Origin: Lutraria lutraria | Taxonomy: Eukaryota; Mollusca; Bivalvia; Venerida; Mactridae | Direction of reading: 5' to 3' | NCBI GenBank assembly: GCA_964023205.1 | Contig: OZ026837.1 | Location: forward strand, 16,035,479-16,099,478 | Length of the DNA stretch: 64,000 nt | Shown here: piece by piece, positions 28,701-43,700 of the stretch | Position numbering within the stretch: the first letter of the stretch is position 1 | Layout: the number at the start of each line of letters is the position of its first letter | Position numbers and translations under genes: made by a program | Notes under the pieces: model-generated | What the model saw: the letters and a program-made list of their open reading frames with translations, nothing else | The model's database searches: none | What the model was told of the DNA's origin: nothing

Positions 28701-31700
28701 TACAGTTACAGCTTGAACAACATCATCTCTAAAGTAAAACTGTGTAAGGTCTGCAGTACTATAGTCAAGATGACAACTATGTACAGAAAACAACAATCCG
28801 TTGACAAAATGGGAGCATCGTCATTGTCACGTCAAAGACCATTCGTCAATGATTCGTTGAATCAATGATTAATCAGAACATCACTATAATAATTATGATA
28901 TATAATAATTTGAGTTTTGGTCAATATGATATGTTATTTTCTCTCGTTATGTATCCCAGCAAACCGTGTTGTTCACCCAAAGGTATTGATTAGTGGTTTC
29001 TGGTGCAGCCACTCAATTATTTATTGAAACTGTTTCACTTAGCCTAGCATTTTTATCGTTTAGCTTTTGGCGTGATGTTTTAAGACAAATTTCAGTCCAG
29101 GATTCTTGCTGACATTTTATCGCTGGTGTGGATTTCCAAGGAAGTACAGTTATGCTATGTAACCTTGGTTACTATTCAGTATTCAGGCAAAACATGAAGA
29201 CAATATCTTCTGTCACGAAGGGAATCAATTTTGAACAGCAGCTACTGTTGACCTAAATGCAGTCAAACCTGTGTTTGTTACCACCTCCAAATAAAGGCAA
29301 CCTGGTGAACAAAGGTCGTTCTTTAAAAACTGTCATTGATAATTTAGAACAAATTGACCTGCATAATGGCCACTTGTTAATAAAGGTCACTTTATATATT
29401 TCGTAAAGGGTGGCCTTTGTTCACAGGTTTAATGGTATTTCAGTTTTTCTTCAAATGAAATATATATGTAAATAAAATCCTTCCTTTTAATTTCAGTCAC
29501 TTTTGGGATTATGCTTTGACAATTTTTCTGGACGAGATTGTTTATATCCACTGCCATCAACAACGTAAGTATATCAACCTGTTTAAGTCTATACAGCAGG
29601 GGTGACAACATTCCGGATATATCCGGAATTCTGGATTTATCTGTCCTGAGAAAGCTATGATTTTTTAGCGAGACAAATTTTATTTGAGGAAAATATCGCA
29701 AAAAATGGCAAAGTAATGGTCAGTTTAATCTGCTCTGAAGAATTTTCTTTAATACAAACTGAGTTAAATATGGAAACTACGTGGTTGAAGGCCTATTGTT
29801 TGGCAAAAATGGTCGGCTGTACATGATTTTCAGGATTTTTAAGTTGGCTCTATTCACATTCCTGATACAGTAAAGTTCCATCATCTGACCGTCCAGAATC
29901 CAGATAATATGACCGCTTGCATAATAAAACCACTTATTACGACCAGTCTGTTTGTTTGGACTTTTTACCCAACCCGATTTGACATTATGTGTTATATATT
30001 ATGCTCTAATATTAACACGTGAAAACAAATGCCTCAACACAATTAAACGGTTGTAATAAAGGGGTTTAAGACCACTTCATGGTGTTCTGAAGGATGTGCC
30101 ATAGTCTTAATAGCAGAACTTTACTGTGCCTGTAATGTTTTCTAAGATAAGAGGTTGTTGTTGTTAATTATTATTGACTGGTTGTCTACATTTACAGACT
30201 TAAATGTTATAAAATCTGAAACCAGTCTGAATTTTTTTTTAACACATCTTTCAAGATTGACCAATGATAAGGCTGCATCCTTAGACTGGCTTGCCGAGTT
30301 TGTTTTATGACTACATGTCCTGGTTAGACTGTATTAGAATGATTAGAAAATATTGTTTGTTTTTTGTTTGAGTTTTAGGCCCCTTTTCATCAGTCAGACT
30401 CTGTGAGGTGGACAGTCCACCTAATCTTTGTTCCTGGGAAGAACCAGTACTAGACTCACATCCTCCGTAAGCAAATGTCTACTTTCTCACATAAAGAGAC
30501 ATGGTCGGTAGCTGGGCTGGAACCCACGACGCTTTATCAGCAAGAGGTTAAAATGATTTGAAGCGACCTTAACAACTTGACCACAGTGGCGGGTCATCAG
30601 AAAATATACAATCATACATTATAATTATACTGGATGGGTCTATTGCAATAATACAAAAGTTTATGATTTGATAGCCACCTACCATTCTCAGATTATTAAA
30701 ATAAGTTCTTTATGTTGGCACTTACTGTTGTACACTTGATCAAAATGTTCATGGAAATGCAGTAACTGTTATAATGAATCGTTGCTTAAAAAAATGTTGT
30801 TTTTTTGCGGTAACCCTACCCAGAAATTTTTCAGTGGGTAGGTAGGTAAGAAATATTTTTTTTACAATTTAATTAATATATTGGACCAATTAAAGGGGCA
30901 TACCCTACAACTGACAAACATTCTGTGAAAGTGTAAAAATGTGCTAGATGTATATGTAAAACAATATATAATGGATTATTGCAGGAAGAACATGGGTCAT
31001 AAAATGACTAGTTTAGGTACTAGCCGCAAAAAACATAGCTATGAATAATAAATCACTTCCACTCAAAAATTTCCATGACTAAATGTATGTGTCACAAATA
31101 CATATTTTTTTATGATTTTATTTTTAATTGGATGAATTTTTGGCTGAAACTTTCTTTGTCGGCTTTTTTCTTTACAAGCGTCTAATGTATCATCATTTTG
31201 CCTTAATTCTAAATGCACCAAGTTGTAGGGTATGCCCCTTTAAGGGATGCTGTCTTTTTTATTCTAAAAATAATTACCTGAGGGCTAGGACAAAAAAGGG
31301 TGGGTAGGTGTCGTTTTGGTGAGTAGGTAGCATTACTGCAAACATAATATTTTATAAGGATGGTCTGAGTTTGTTGTCAGACATGTTTATTCATGGCATA
31401 AAGTATTTAATCAAGAAACTTTGGTTGCCTAGCAATGATTGTGTATTTGTTTCAAGTTGTGATAATAATATTGGTTGTCTGGGACCCATGATCATCTGCC
31501 ATGACATTTTGTCATTGGCTTGAAATATTATAAATTAATGAAAGGATATTCTTTAGCATTATATGACCTGCATATGAATGAGGTTAAATAGTGTGTGATT
31601 GAGGTCTTTTTTTTTTAGATAGAAGTGTGCAAATGGGGTTGTGTTGTGCGTCTATTAGACATAATAATACAATGTATATTATATATATACTGTTTATAAC

Positions 31701-34700
31701 AACGTTGAATGTAAAAATGAATAAAAATTATGTCTGTCCACTACGTACAAAGTTCTTTAAAATATGAATTAATAAACTGTCACCATTCCATCCCGTAGGA
31801 TGAAACAAAACAATATAAACACTTTGTATTATTTAAATCCTTCACTGTGAATTTTCACATAGTAAATACATTGTATTTATCTTAAATACAAATTTCTTCA
31901 CTTTAACAAATCAAACTATATTTTTTGTCAAACAAAACAATGACTTTAACACAAGCTGTGGTAAACATAAACTGACCATTTGATGAAAAATTGTTACTGC
32001 CTATAAAATTACCGCCAATTTATCAACCAATGAAAAAGCAGATTTATAAGGATGATAAAGTCGGTAAACTTGTCTAATTAGCTATTTTTAGCTTTCCAAA
32101 AATATCACAATGGTGTTGAATTGTATGCAACTAGGGTAGAATTGTGTGATTGGGTTCAAATTTTCTGTTTTTGTGCTTGAATTGTCTATTGTCTGTGAAT
32201 GGGGTGTAAATTGTGTGTTGATGGGGGTTGAATCATGTGTGATTAGAGTTGAATTGTGTGTGATTGCATGAGGTTAATTCGGGGGTGTATTAGGTTATAT
32301 ATCGGTGGTTGAATTGCGTGTGATTGTAGGATCAGTGCTATTTAAATGAAGTAAAAGTGTATTTTATTTTTAGAAACTGAACTTAATTCTTTAGTTTTCG
32401 AAGACATATTAAAAGTGCTTTATGTTTTAAATAACCTACACCTCAGCCTTTGGTATAACATTTTTCCTTACTTTATATTACGAGGGCTCAGCGCAACACT
32501 GTCGTAACTTGTTCTTATTTCACTATGAGTTACAACACTGTTGCGCTGAACCCTCGATTAGTTATAGTTTTAACAAAATTATGACAGGGATCACTGATAA
32601 CATTTATTTAGACTTCATTATGAATTATTATAAAAACTTTCCTTAAGTTTAAGGTTATATAACAAGATTATAGATCTGTGACTGTCCTCTCAAGATGTTA
32701 TTGAATTTCATCAGGTTATGTTACATCAGACAAAATTCAGAATTATGTAAAATGAATGCAGTGTGTGGATTTGATTTTTTCCAGGAGAAGAAGAAAATAT
32801 AATTAACTCATGATTTGTGGTCTCTGTTTGATTTACATGTATTTTTTTTACATTATGTTAATGAATAATAAAAGTCTAAAATAGAACCCCCAAAACTTCT
32901 ATTATATACAGTCAAACCTGTGAACCAAGGCATTCCTTTGGAAAGACAAAAAGTGGCTGTTATTGACAGGTTGCTTTTAATCTTAGGTCTTTTAGATCTA
33001 TATATAATCAATAACATTTTATAAAAAGTTGACCTTTATTAACAGGGTGGCCTTTAATCAGAGTTCATCTTGTTCTAAATAATCATTGACAGTTTTTTAA
33101 AAAAAAATAGCCTTTATTCATAGGGTGACCTTTATCTTTATTCATAGGGTGACCTTTATCTTTATTCATAGGGTGACCTTTATCTTTATTCATAGGGTGA
33201 CCTTTATCTTTATTCATAGGGTGAGCTATATTCTGAGGCGGCCACTAGCAATGGTTTGCCTGTATACCGAATGTCAATGTATCTATTTTATCTTTTAAGC
33301 TGATTGCAGAGGAACGATAGTATTGGTCGGCCAGGATGGTGTGCAGCGCCCTCCCATACATTTCCCCAAGGGTGGTCACCTATTGGCGTTCTTGTCATGT
33401 TTGGAAACTGGATTACTCCCTCATGGACAACTGGATCCACCCTTGTGGTCTCAACGCGGTAAAGGTAGATTCTATGTTTATAGATGTGCTGTGTCTGTCA
33501 GTACTGGTAATATGCATTCCCCTTTTGGAAACAGAACAATAGTCCAGCTTTCCATAGGTGTCACTAGCTCGGCGCGCTTGCATTTTGATGTGGCCCAATG
33601 TACTTTGTTTTTCTAGATCTGCCATGCAATTGTTAAACTCGTCGTTTTCCATGCTGCAGTGCAAGTCTTTGTAAGTTCAGTTTCCATGAGTACTTTGATT
33701 ATCTTCTTGTTGTAAATGTGGATAATGAACACAAATCATCCCATGTATCTGTCTAGCTTTGTGCTGTTCGGATCAAATCGTATCATTAATTTCTACTGTA
33801 ATGTATCGTCTTTCTCAAACAGTGTCTGCTATTGAGCTTTTATGTCTGCTTTCTTGCCAATTTCAAAACTCTTGTCTGTGATTGGTTGTATCAGATTTTG
33901 ACTGTTATAAATTAACTAATCAGATTTCAGTTGTATACACCATCCCTTGTTCAATGCTGCTATTTTTGTCATTTCTTAAAAATGTTTAAAAAAACACCCA
34001 ATACAGTACAACCTCTGTAGAGCAACACCCTGTGGGAGCTGCAAATATTGGCTGTTGTTTAGAGGTTGTTGCTCTACAGAGGTTAAATTTATAGTAAATA
34101 TCAACTTAGGGAAATTTTGAAGGTGTTGTTATAGAGAGGTTGTTGCTCTACAGAGGGCCGCTCTGGAGAGGTTTTTACTGCATTTTATAATGAACAAAGG
34201 ACGAAGCATTATGACACTGGAACTTCTTGCGTAGAGATTTTTCATAAATGCTGAAAAATGTTTTAAACTGAATTTTGTAGATTTGAGCGATATTTATAAA
34301 CCTGAATCCATAACTAATCTTGATATCTTAAAATATGAAAAAAATGCGTACACTAAATATGAATGTCTCAGTGCTTTGATTTTGTGATATTTTGTGTACT
34401 GTGTTCCTATGATTTGTGATCAATGGTCTTAGAAAAAAGGGGTGTAAAACCTGATATAAAAAAAAAAAAAAAAAAAAAAATTATGGAAGGAGCATAATCA
34501 TTAAATTTCAAATAAAAATAGTTGGTCCCCGATGTCTGTATTGTAACTGACTATTGTTTGTTCAGCGTAATTATTGACGAAATCTTCCATACTATTGTCT
34601 GTTTGTTTTGTGTGGTGCTGGTCTGTTCTATCTATTCTGTATTATCAGAAACATAACTTTTAAAGATCACAAATTAATTATGACTTTTAAACTAAAGTTT

Positions 34701-37700
34701 TGGTTTGGAATTTAAAATTTATTCACTTGAAATATTTTATCTACACTCGTCATGTTACTATTGCAAGTGCTGTGTTCTTATAGCTGGATACCATTTTTGT
34801 TTTTATGCATGATATCTACATGTTAAATATTTATAGTAGAATTGATGCAACATTTTGAACAATTTTTGAGGGATGTGCAAAAGCAATTGTAGGTAACAAA
34901 TAGTATGTCATGAGTAAAATTGTAGGTTTTACTTCCAAAATGTAATTGTAGATTTTTTACGTCCAAAATGTAACTGTAGGTTTTATGGCCAAAATGTTAT
35001 TGTAGGTTTTATGGCCAAAATGTAACTGTAGGTTTTATGGCCAAAATGTAATTGTAGGTTTTACGGCCAAAATGTAATTGCAGGTTTTACGGCCAAAATG
35101 TAATTGTAGGTTTTACGGCTAAGATGTAATTGTAGGTTTGTACATCCAAAATGTAATTGCAGGTTTTTACGGCCAAAATGTAAATGTAGGTTTTATGGCC
35201 AAAATGTAATTGTAGGTTTTACGGCCAAAATGTAGTTGTAGGTTTTATGGCCAAAATGTAAATGCAGGTTTTATGGCCAAAATGTAATTGTAGGTTTTAT
35301 GGCCAAAATGTAATTGTATAGGTTTGTCAACATATTGAGGTTTAATGGTTATCATATAATGGTGTTACTCATAGTTAATAAACTTTATTTTATCAATCTA
35401 GTTTTAGTAGCAATATTTCTCAAATTCTTCTGTTTTTGAAGGTGTTAGATTCTGTCGAGAGTTACAGCTAGCACTCAGACATAATTTTCTTCATGTTGAT
35501 GTTTATGTAAATATTTTTGCATTTTACATTATGTAATCTGTTTTCTAATGCACTGCCTTATGCATTATTAAAATTCTTATTTAGGGAAAGTATTCCCGAA
35601 GTTGAAGAGGAAGGGAAGTAGGTTATCTAACTTGTCGTCCAGTAGTGTAGAGGGCAGCACCAGTTCGACGTCTAGTACAGACATAGAAGAAGAGGCGACG
35701 GATTATGTGTTCAGAATTGTAAAAGTCTTCAAACCGGATAATATTCGTAAGTTCAGTCCGTCAAAAGCAAAGAAGAGAAACAAATATGACATCAACACAT
35801 AATTATCCTATTATCACGTATGTCAATCAAACTGTTGAGGTAAAAATCATTCCACTTTAGAAAACGAACATGTTTACCCAAGATATCTTGATCTAGATTG
35901 TTGGAAACCATGGATTCTCTGAAATAATATTTTGGTTCCGTAGATTCAGATAACTGAGGTTCTGTTGAATTTGTTCTTTTATGACCTGGCCCATATTGAT
36001 AGATTGGGGGCATATTGTTTGTGGTCTGTCTGTTTGTACCAAACTTAAACCTTTCCTATAAAATCAAAACGCTCCACCTACAATTATCATACTTTATATG
36101 TTGGTTCCTCATGACAACCTCTACAGGACCTGTGCATTTTAAAGTCAGTAGGTCAAAGGTCAAGGTCACCAGGAGGGGGCATTGTGTTTTAAAAAGACAT
36201 CTAGTAAGTAAATGTGTTTATTACCAAGGTGAATGAAAGATATTGTTGCTATGATGACCATGTACATCTTAGATATTTTGTGAAAAATCTATGATACTTC
36301 TACCACACTTAAAATAATTGTAGCTTTTTTTTAATATTTTCGAATTCACTGGACAATGATTAATTATTGAATGAAAGGTTGTGAGTTCGATTCTCGGCTC
36401 GCCTTCCGAATTCCTTAGGGAAACTTTTTCAGCTTCTCCATCGCAACTACCAAGCCATGTACTGTGTGTTGAGAATCACTGGAAAAAGGGCTAGGCGTGT
36501 ATCGGTGCTTTCCACAGGGCACAATAAAGAACTAGGAAAAACTATTAGAAATAAGAGTAGGGATACAGATCGAGGGTTCAACGCAACAGTGTCGTAACTC
36601 ATATTGAAAATAAGAACAAGTTAGGACAGTGTTGCGCAGAGCCCTCAAGATGCTTGGTTCCCCTGCATCTTCTCTCCCTTTTCTCTGGGGCAATCCTGAA
36701 ACCATAGCTGTTGGATGGGCCTTTGAACAACAGATAAATAAATAGACAAAGATGAAATTTCATAAATTAGTTATACCTGTGGTCAGTCCAGAGTTGTTCC
36801 CCATTACTGTTTGATAATTGTTTTGTTGGAGTCAGTGACATGCCTGAGTTATACTGTCATCTATGTACTCTATACACCACACCTACTTATATTAAGTGTT
36901 GTTGACAATAATTCTGTCATTTAACAGGAATATTGATTTCAGACGAAGTCATTATCAGTAATGTCAGGCACAGTCACACACTATAACAATGTACAATACA
37001 TGTACAAGGTAGCGTTAGGCCAAGAATAAAAATAAGAATGTTTGACCTATAAATTTCTGTGTAAATTTTTCATGGACAGGTATGACCTGCCATGACTGGA
37101 TTTATGTGGTTACAACTAACAAACTAACCGCTGGAGAGGATGGGAGTCCAGTACTGGTTCTTCCCAGGAGCAATGATTAGACAAACTGTCCGCCTCATAT
37201 GACTCTGACTGTTGAAAAGGGGCATAAAACTCGATATAAACAAACAAAAAACACTTACCGCTGGACCACAGCCATGGCCTTGTTTTCCTGTACTGTAATT
37301 TAGTTGAAATTTTTCAAATACATTAAAGATACAAGATACAAAATTTGTTTCTAGTCGGTAAATAATAACAGTAAACATTAGCTATGTGTAGCTATTGACT
37401 GACTTTAATTTTTCATTAATTTTTTTTTTTTTTTTAATCATCTTAATATTTTTTTATTGTTCCATTTATTTTCAGCCCCTGAGGTAATGGACCCAAAGGC
37501 CAAATTCAGACCTGCAGATCTGCTTCCATGGGCTCTAACCCGTATACCCCGGGGTCCAAGCCCGCTGGCACAGAGTACCGTGCAGACCTACGCTATTGTT
37601 CAGGAAGAACAAAACAACACATGTTTGACGAGGGCGGGTAGCTCCCACAGGCAAGGGTTAATATTGCATTTTTGACATACTTGGTGTTGTAATACCATAA

Positions 37701-40700
37701 TGTCGTGTGTATATTTTGTTGTCAGTGCCCTCACACTACTTTGGGGGAAGGGGTCTGCAGCCCCTTGGAGGTTGTTACTTCATTGTAAGCAGGGGAATTT
37801 TATAACAAAAAAGAAACTCATTTTTACTTAAATACACACACTTAACATGAATTAATGATCCGGTATGAAACACCACCAGGCAGAAGCTTGCCATTTTCAT
37901 ACCAAAAATTAACTTTATATGAAAAAAGAGAAAAAAAAACACATTTTCTTAGGGGAAAAAATTCTTGTTTTTTGGGGGTGGGGGGTGGGATATACTTTAC
38001 TAGTGGGGGCTACCACTGAAACTGGGTGGCAGATTTGATAGATTGAGGGCCCTGAACAGTTGTAAATGTCTTTCGTATCAACCCTCATTTGGTCATAGGT
38101 CATGAAAATACCGCATATCTTTTTGGGTGATTTTTAACAAACATGTCAGTTTGTCATGAAGTAAAAGCGATGTACGGTGTATTCCCTGACACTTTTATGA
38201 CAGTTCTGTTACAGTTTCCGTATACAGTACAACCTCTCCAAAGCAACACGTTTTGGGAGTAGCAAAATTATGTTTCTGTTAAGAGGTTGTTACTCTAGAG
38301 AGGTTAAATTAATAGTAAAATCATAAGGTTGGATTAATTATGCTGTTGTTGAAGGGAGGTTGGTGCTGAAGAGAGGGCCGCTCTGGAGAGGTTGCACTGT
38401 GTGTTACTGTACTCTGCTTACTTTTTATCTGTGTATATAGAGAAACTCGGGTCACTGTCCGGTGAGAACAATGTTATCAGGTGAGGTGATATCGTCCAGG
38501 GTGGCGAGCTTTAGCGAGTCACCCTGGACGATATCGCCGAGTCTGATAACATTGTTCTCACCGGACAGTGACCCGAGTTTCTATTTATCATGTAACTCAG
38601 TTTTCGGAGCATAATTTAGTGTCATTTCACCTAAAATTTAGCGTTTAATTCGCTAGTGTGATGATAACGGTCACCCGGCAAATCACACTTTAAACAGTCA
38701 ACATCCGCAGATAAATAGTTCACTACAATTGGGCGAAATAATAAAAAAAAACTCCCATGGATCACAAAATTTAATTTCACACTAAAGAAATCATTTGTTA
38801 ACAATTACAAATTTGGTGAAAAATATTCAAAACAACAATTGAATACACAAAAACATACGCGCATTAATTTAAATAGTCGAGTGAGCGGAGCCAAAAAGTG
38901 TTCTCATGCTACTATAGCATCCTATTGACCTGAGAACACATAATGTTCTCAGGTCATGTGTTATCAGGCAGTTACCATGGCAGTTGCATGATAAATATCA
39001 AAATATGTAGTATGTGTTTGTAGATTTATTACTAAGTAATTTACTTGTTCACAGAATACTGTTAGAAAGATTAAAAACCTTGTCAAAATTAAGTGGAGAT
39101 AAAATTGATCACATAAAAAAGCGAGATTTGAACTCAGAGATTGATCTCATAGTTTATAACCTAGAGCTAGGATCAAAATATTTCATAAATGCACGTCTGA
39201 GTAATTCTGACCCCTTAACTTAGTAAATTTTCTTCTATGATCTTTGTCAACTTTTGAAATAAGCTGTATGTGTATTATTAATCCTTTCAAAAGAGCAAAG
39301 ACAAATATTTGACGTTTTAAATACAAACAGTCTCATAAGTGATATTTGCTGTTGTATGTGACTTGTAGTATGCAATTTACCTTGTATATGATATATATTT
39401 ACTGTATATTTCCTGATAAATCCCCTCTCCTCTAGGGGCTACACTCACGGTGCTATTTCATTTTCAATTTGCTAAAGTCTTGTTCAAATAATGTTTTAAT
39501 TCTTTAGACATGATATGAAGGAATGATTTGCATTTACAGTGGGTATCTTTTTCTTTTGTATTTATTGTTCTCAATGGGGAGAGGGGGGGGGGGACATATA
39601 ACTTTCTTAAGGAATTAGGTTTGATAATTGCCTTATGGTATCAATACTGGGATTTGAGGGTTTAAAGCTGATTTTATTATAAATCCCTGAATGACACGTT
39701 CTCATTGGTTGATTATATGACTGGATCCAGTATAAACAACCAATGAGATACTTTAATTATGTTCACCAGTTGCAATACTCATATATAATAATATGGTTAA
39801 ACAAATGTTAGCAGCCAGCTGGGAATACAGGCCATCCTGTGAATATAGGCCATTCTTTTATAAATTGACATTGATAATTTAAAACAAAATGACTTACAAA
39901 TAAGCGTCACCTGTCAATAAAGATCTCATAGCTTCTTTCCCATGGGTGGCCTTTGTTCACAGGTTTGAGTATATACACTCTTGTAATGTCATAATTTTTA
40001 CAGTACAACCTCTGTGAAGCAACACCCTGTGGAAGCTGTAAATATTGGCCGTTGTTTAGAGGTTGTTGCTCTACAGAGGTTAAATTTACAGTAAATATCA
40101 ACTTTGGGAAATTTTGAAGTTGTCGTTATAGAGAGGTTGTTGCTCTACAGAGGGCAGCTCTGGAGAGGTTTTACTGTACATTGTTTTAGCATGCTTCTTT
40201 GTTCTATATTACAGAAATACTATAAAACAGTTATGCGACACAATGAGGAAACAGATCATCTCCCGAGCTTTCTATGGATGTGAGTATGATAACTGGATTC
40301 TTGTCTCTTTAAGCCTCGGGCAATGTTAATAGCTTGTTGCCATGTCATACTTTACTTAAGGCCTTCCCAGCCTAATACTGTCCTTTTCTGCCATATCTGC
40401 TTAACTTCAAACTAGGTTACAGATGATTAAAAAAAATTACGGTATGCACATCATCATGACCTTCAAGTGTGACCGTGACCTGTAGAGGTAACTCAAATTA
40501 GGTTATACATGGTTAAAATTTTCGGGGTTGGCCTATTGCCTTTAACTGCGGTTGTGACTAAATTTAGGTGGTATATGGTTTAATTTCATGGTCATTGTGA
40601 TGACTTGTAGATCTGGTGTGATCGTGATCTGTAGATGTAACTCACACTGGGTTATATCCGATGTTGTGACTCAAAATAGGTTATACATGGTTTCAATTTT

Positions 40701-43700
40701 CAGGGTTAGCACATTGTCGTCACCTGAAGACAGTGAGAACACATCTATCAGGACTTGTATTGCACAGAATATTTCCTGTAGATCAGCCTTGTGATGCTTC
40801 TAAAGGTCTAACTGAAGAGGTCTGGGCTCAGATGAGCAAGTTTGGAACTGTGAGTGATATTGTCTTATAAGTGTTTGACTCAGTGGCTGTAGCATTATGG
40901 TATCTTCTTCTAAATCTTGTGTTTATATACTTTTTACCATCTGTAAGTACATGTGTCATAAATTTTGCACATACAGTACAAGCTTTCCAGAGCGGCCCTC
41001 TCTTGAGCAACAACCTCCTTGCAACAACAGCATGATTCTCCCCACTGCACGATTTACCTATTAATTCAACCTCTCTAGAACAACAACTTCTCAATAACAA
41101 CATGATTTTGCTACTCCTGAAGCATCTTGTTTTGGAGAGGTTGCACTGTACTATCAAAATGCTTTGATAAAATGTAATAAATATATTTAATTCCAGTTTA
41201 ATTTGACTGTCATTATGTGCATATTTTTGTTAATTTTATCACTTGCTCCTTATTTCAGGTGACTGGTTACCCTGAAGTATTCAGACTGGTTTACTATGGT
41301 GGAATTGATCATAGTATAAGAAAAGAGGTACAGTACGGATGATAAGTGGTTTTATTCATTGTTTCCAGAGCGCAGACTGTAGAAAAAGCATATGTTTGAC
41401 CATGAGATCATGTTGTAATTATATTTTTTGGGAGAAGTCTGACTTTTGACAACTACTAAGACTAAATTAATTATTATACCCCTACTGTAGAATAGTGGGG
41501 GCTATTAATTATAGGAGTCACTTTGTCTGTCTGTCCTGAAACTTGTTGGAGGATTTTGAAATGAGTTACCACAAATGTTAAACCATCATTTGACGATGTG
41601 TCGCAAGCAGCTCCCATGACTGTAGGTCCACGGTCAAGGTCACACTTAGAATTTTGTATTTTTTGGCATGTTTCATCTGTAACGTCTTAATTCATTGGAG
41701 GATTTTGAAATGAGTTACCAGAAATGTTAACCATCATTAGATGATGTGTGGCGATTAAAGGTAAAAAAAAGGTATATTTTATTTTGTGTCCCCTCAATAA
41801 ATTTGTCATTCTATGGTTTGATTTTGGAAATATTTGGCATAAAAGTTCACCAATATGTGGGGATGTGTCTTGAAAAAAGACTCTGGTCTGTACCATTAAA
41901 GTCAAGATCACACTTGGTCAGAAATACTTGGCAGAAATGTTCATCAACATGTGACGGTGTGTCATGCATAAGACCCAGGGTTAAATTGCTTCTCGAAAGA
42001 AATCAAGATCACATCTTTAAGTAATAGCAAATAACGTTACTGAAAAACATTAATTTTGTACCTCAGATTTTAAACATTCTGTGTCATAATGGCATGTAGG
42101 GTATTTGTTGCTGAGACCTTTGACAAAGCTCTTGTTTGAAATATTATTAGATGTATGCCCATCACATATTAGTGGACATAGTCCTTTTTATTGAACATTA
42201 TTTTGAGTTGTTATTATTTATATTTCTTTTTCTCTCAAAATATACCTTTATCTTGATTTCTTTTACATTTCACTTCCAGATTAATCAAATTTTACAAGTA
42301 CAATTTTTGTGTGCTCCGCTGTTACTGAGATGTGTTTATGTTAATTCCTGTATTTCAATGATGTACACAGCTGTAAATGTGAAATTTTTTCTGTGTTTGT
42401 TTATTATATTTTCTTCTAAGCAGTGTATAAATTAAGGCTAAAGATCTCAAACAGAAAAGAAAGTCCATGTTTTTTTGATAACCCCTCATGTTTTTATCCT
42501 TTGTAGGTTTGGCCATACCTACTTGGTCATTATAAATTTGATAGCACACAAGAAGACCGAGATTATCTTGATAAGAAAACACAAACATTGTACGAGAAAA
42601 CTATGTCTGAATGGTTGGCCATTGAGGCCATAATAAAACAAAGAGAGAAAGAAATAATGGCTGCAAACTTGGCTAAAATGTCATCTGAAAGCACAGATGG
42701 AAACATTCCGCTTGTGCGTAAAGATTCTAGTCTGGACAATGATGTGTTCTTGTCACAGAGTTTTGACTCTGTGGATGAATTTTCTCACCCGGAAACGGTT
42801 CCCGAAGAAAGTAGTGCCACTGGAACTACTTGTTGTACTCCAGACAGGAAACAGAGTATGGATTTACATTTTGAACTGAGTGATAAGGTCACACAAACAG
42901 ACTCATTATCTCTGATTGAAAAACGTGAATATTTAACGTCATACACGACGGAAAGTCCAGACGATGGACTTGGTGACTCTATAGCGAGGCAAAGTTCCCA
43001 GGAACGTATAAAACTAGACTCAGCGGGTGATTCTGAGAGCACTGATATCTCTAAACCAGATAGAGAGGGGAGTATTGATCGTGTTACACTGCCAAAATTT
43101 TCTGCCGGAAGTTCAGGTGTGGAGGAAGATGAGAATGAAGCCGATGATGAAGGGGGTGAAGATGATGATGACAATGAGGAGGAAGCAATGGATGAAGATA
43201 TTGATGGTGAAGAATTGATGTCCGCTGTAAGTCAAGTTGTAGGAGAAAAACTGGATGACAAACAATCACTTATGGTCGAAGGAACAGATACGCCAGTCAT
43301 TGATGGTAAATTTTCTTAAATAGATCCAGCAATTTTGTATGTGTTAAGTAAATATGTGAGGTATATCTGGGGCGGTATGATGTTAAATTGAACCTGCATG
43401 CTTTCAATGAAGCTGATATCATCACGAGCTGTACCCATCTTGTCCGACCAATAACTAGAGAACGATGTGGCTTAGGCTCTTCTGATTTAGTTGGGAGGTA
43501 GATGACTGCTATTGATTTTGAGGTCAGTATGTTAAAGGTCACAGTCATCTTCAGCACAAAAACCTTGCCTGACCTATAACTAGAGAACAGTTTGGTCTAA
43601 GCTCTTCAGATTTGGTTGGGAGGTTGGTCATCACATGTGGATGACCCCTATTCATTTTAAATTCAATAGGTCAAAAGTCGAGGTCTTACTATCCAGTTGG

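Noticed and set aside
33312..33464. Alternative exon 9 acceptor at GCAGAG
   Set aside because: In phase, but it would remove the Gly of the conserved G-T-I-V-L-V strand; TTTTAAG at 33299 keeps it and has the better pyrimidine tract.
39014..39223. 69-codon plus frame preceded by TTCACAG, considered as an extra SGSM exon
   Set aside because: Exons 11 and 12 join in phase through the GC donor without it; the frame ends in a stop, and it contains a tRNA T-loop-like word on the minus strand (GAGTTCAAATCTCGC), so it looks like a SINE fragment.
40828..41157. 109-codon minus frame
   Set aside because: Mostly an inverted family A MITE.
42785..43174. 129-codon minus-strand frame opposite SGSM exon 15
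   Set aside because: It is the antisense of an acidic, Ser-rich coding exon. Its Ser/Pro-rich product follows from GAT/GAA codons read backwards.
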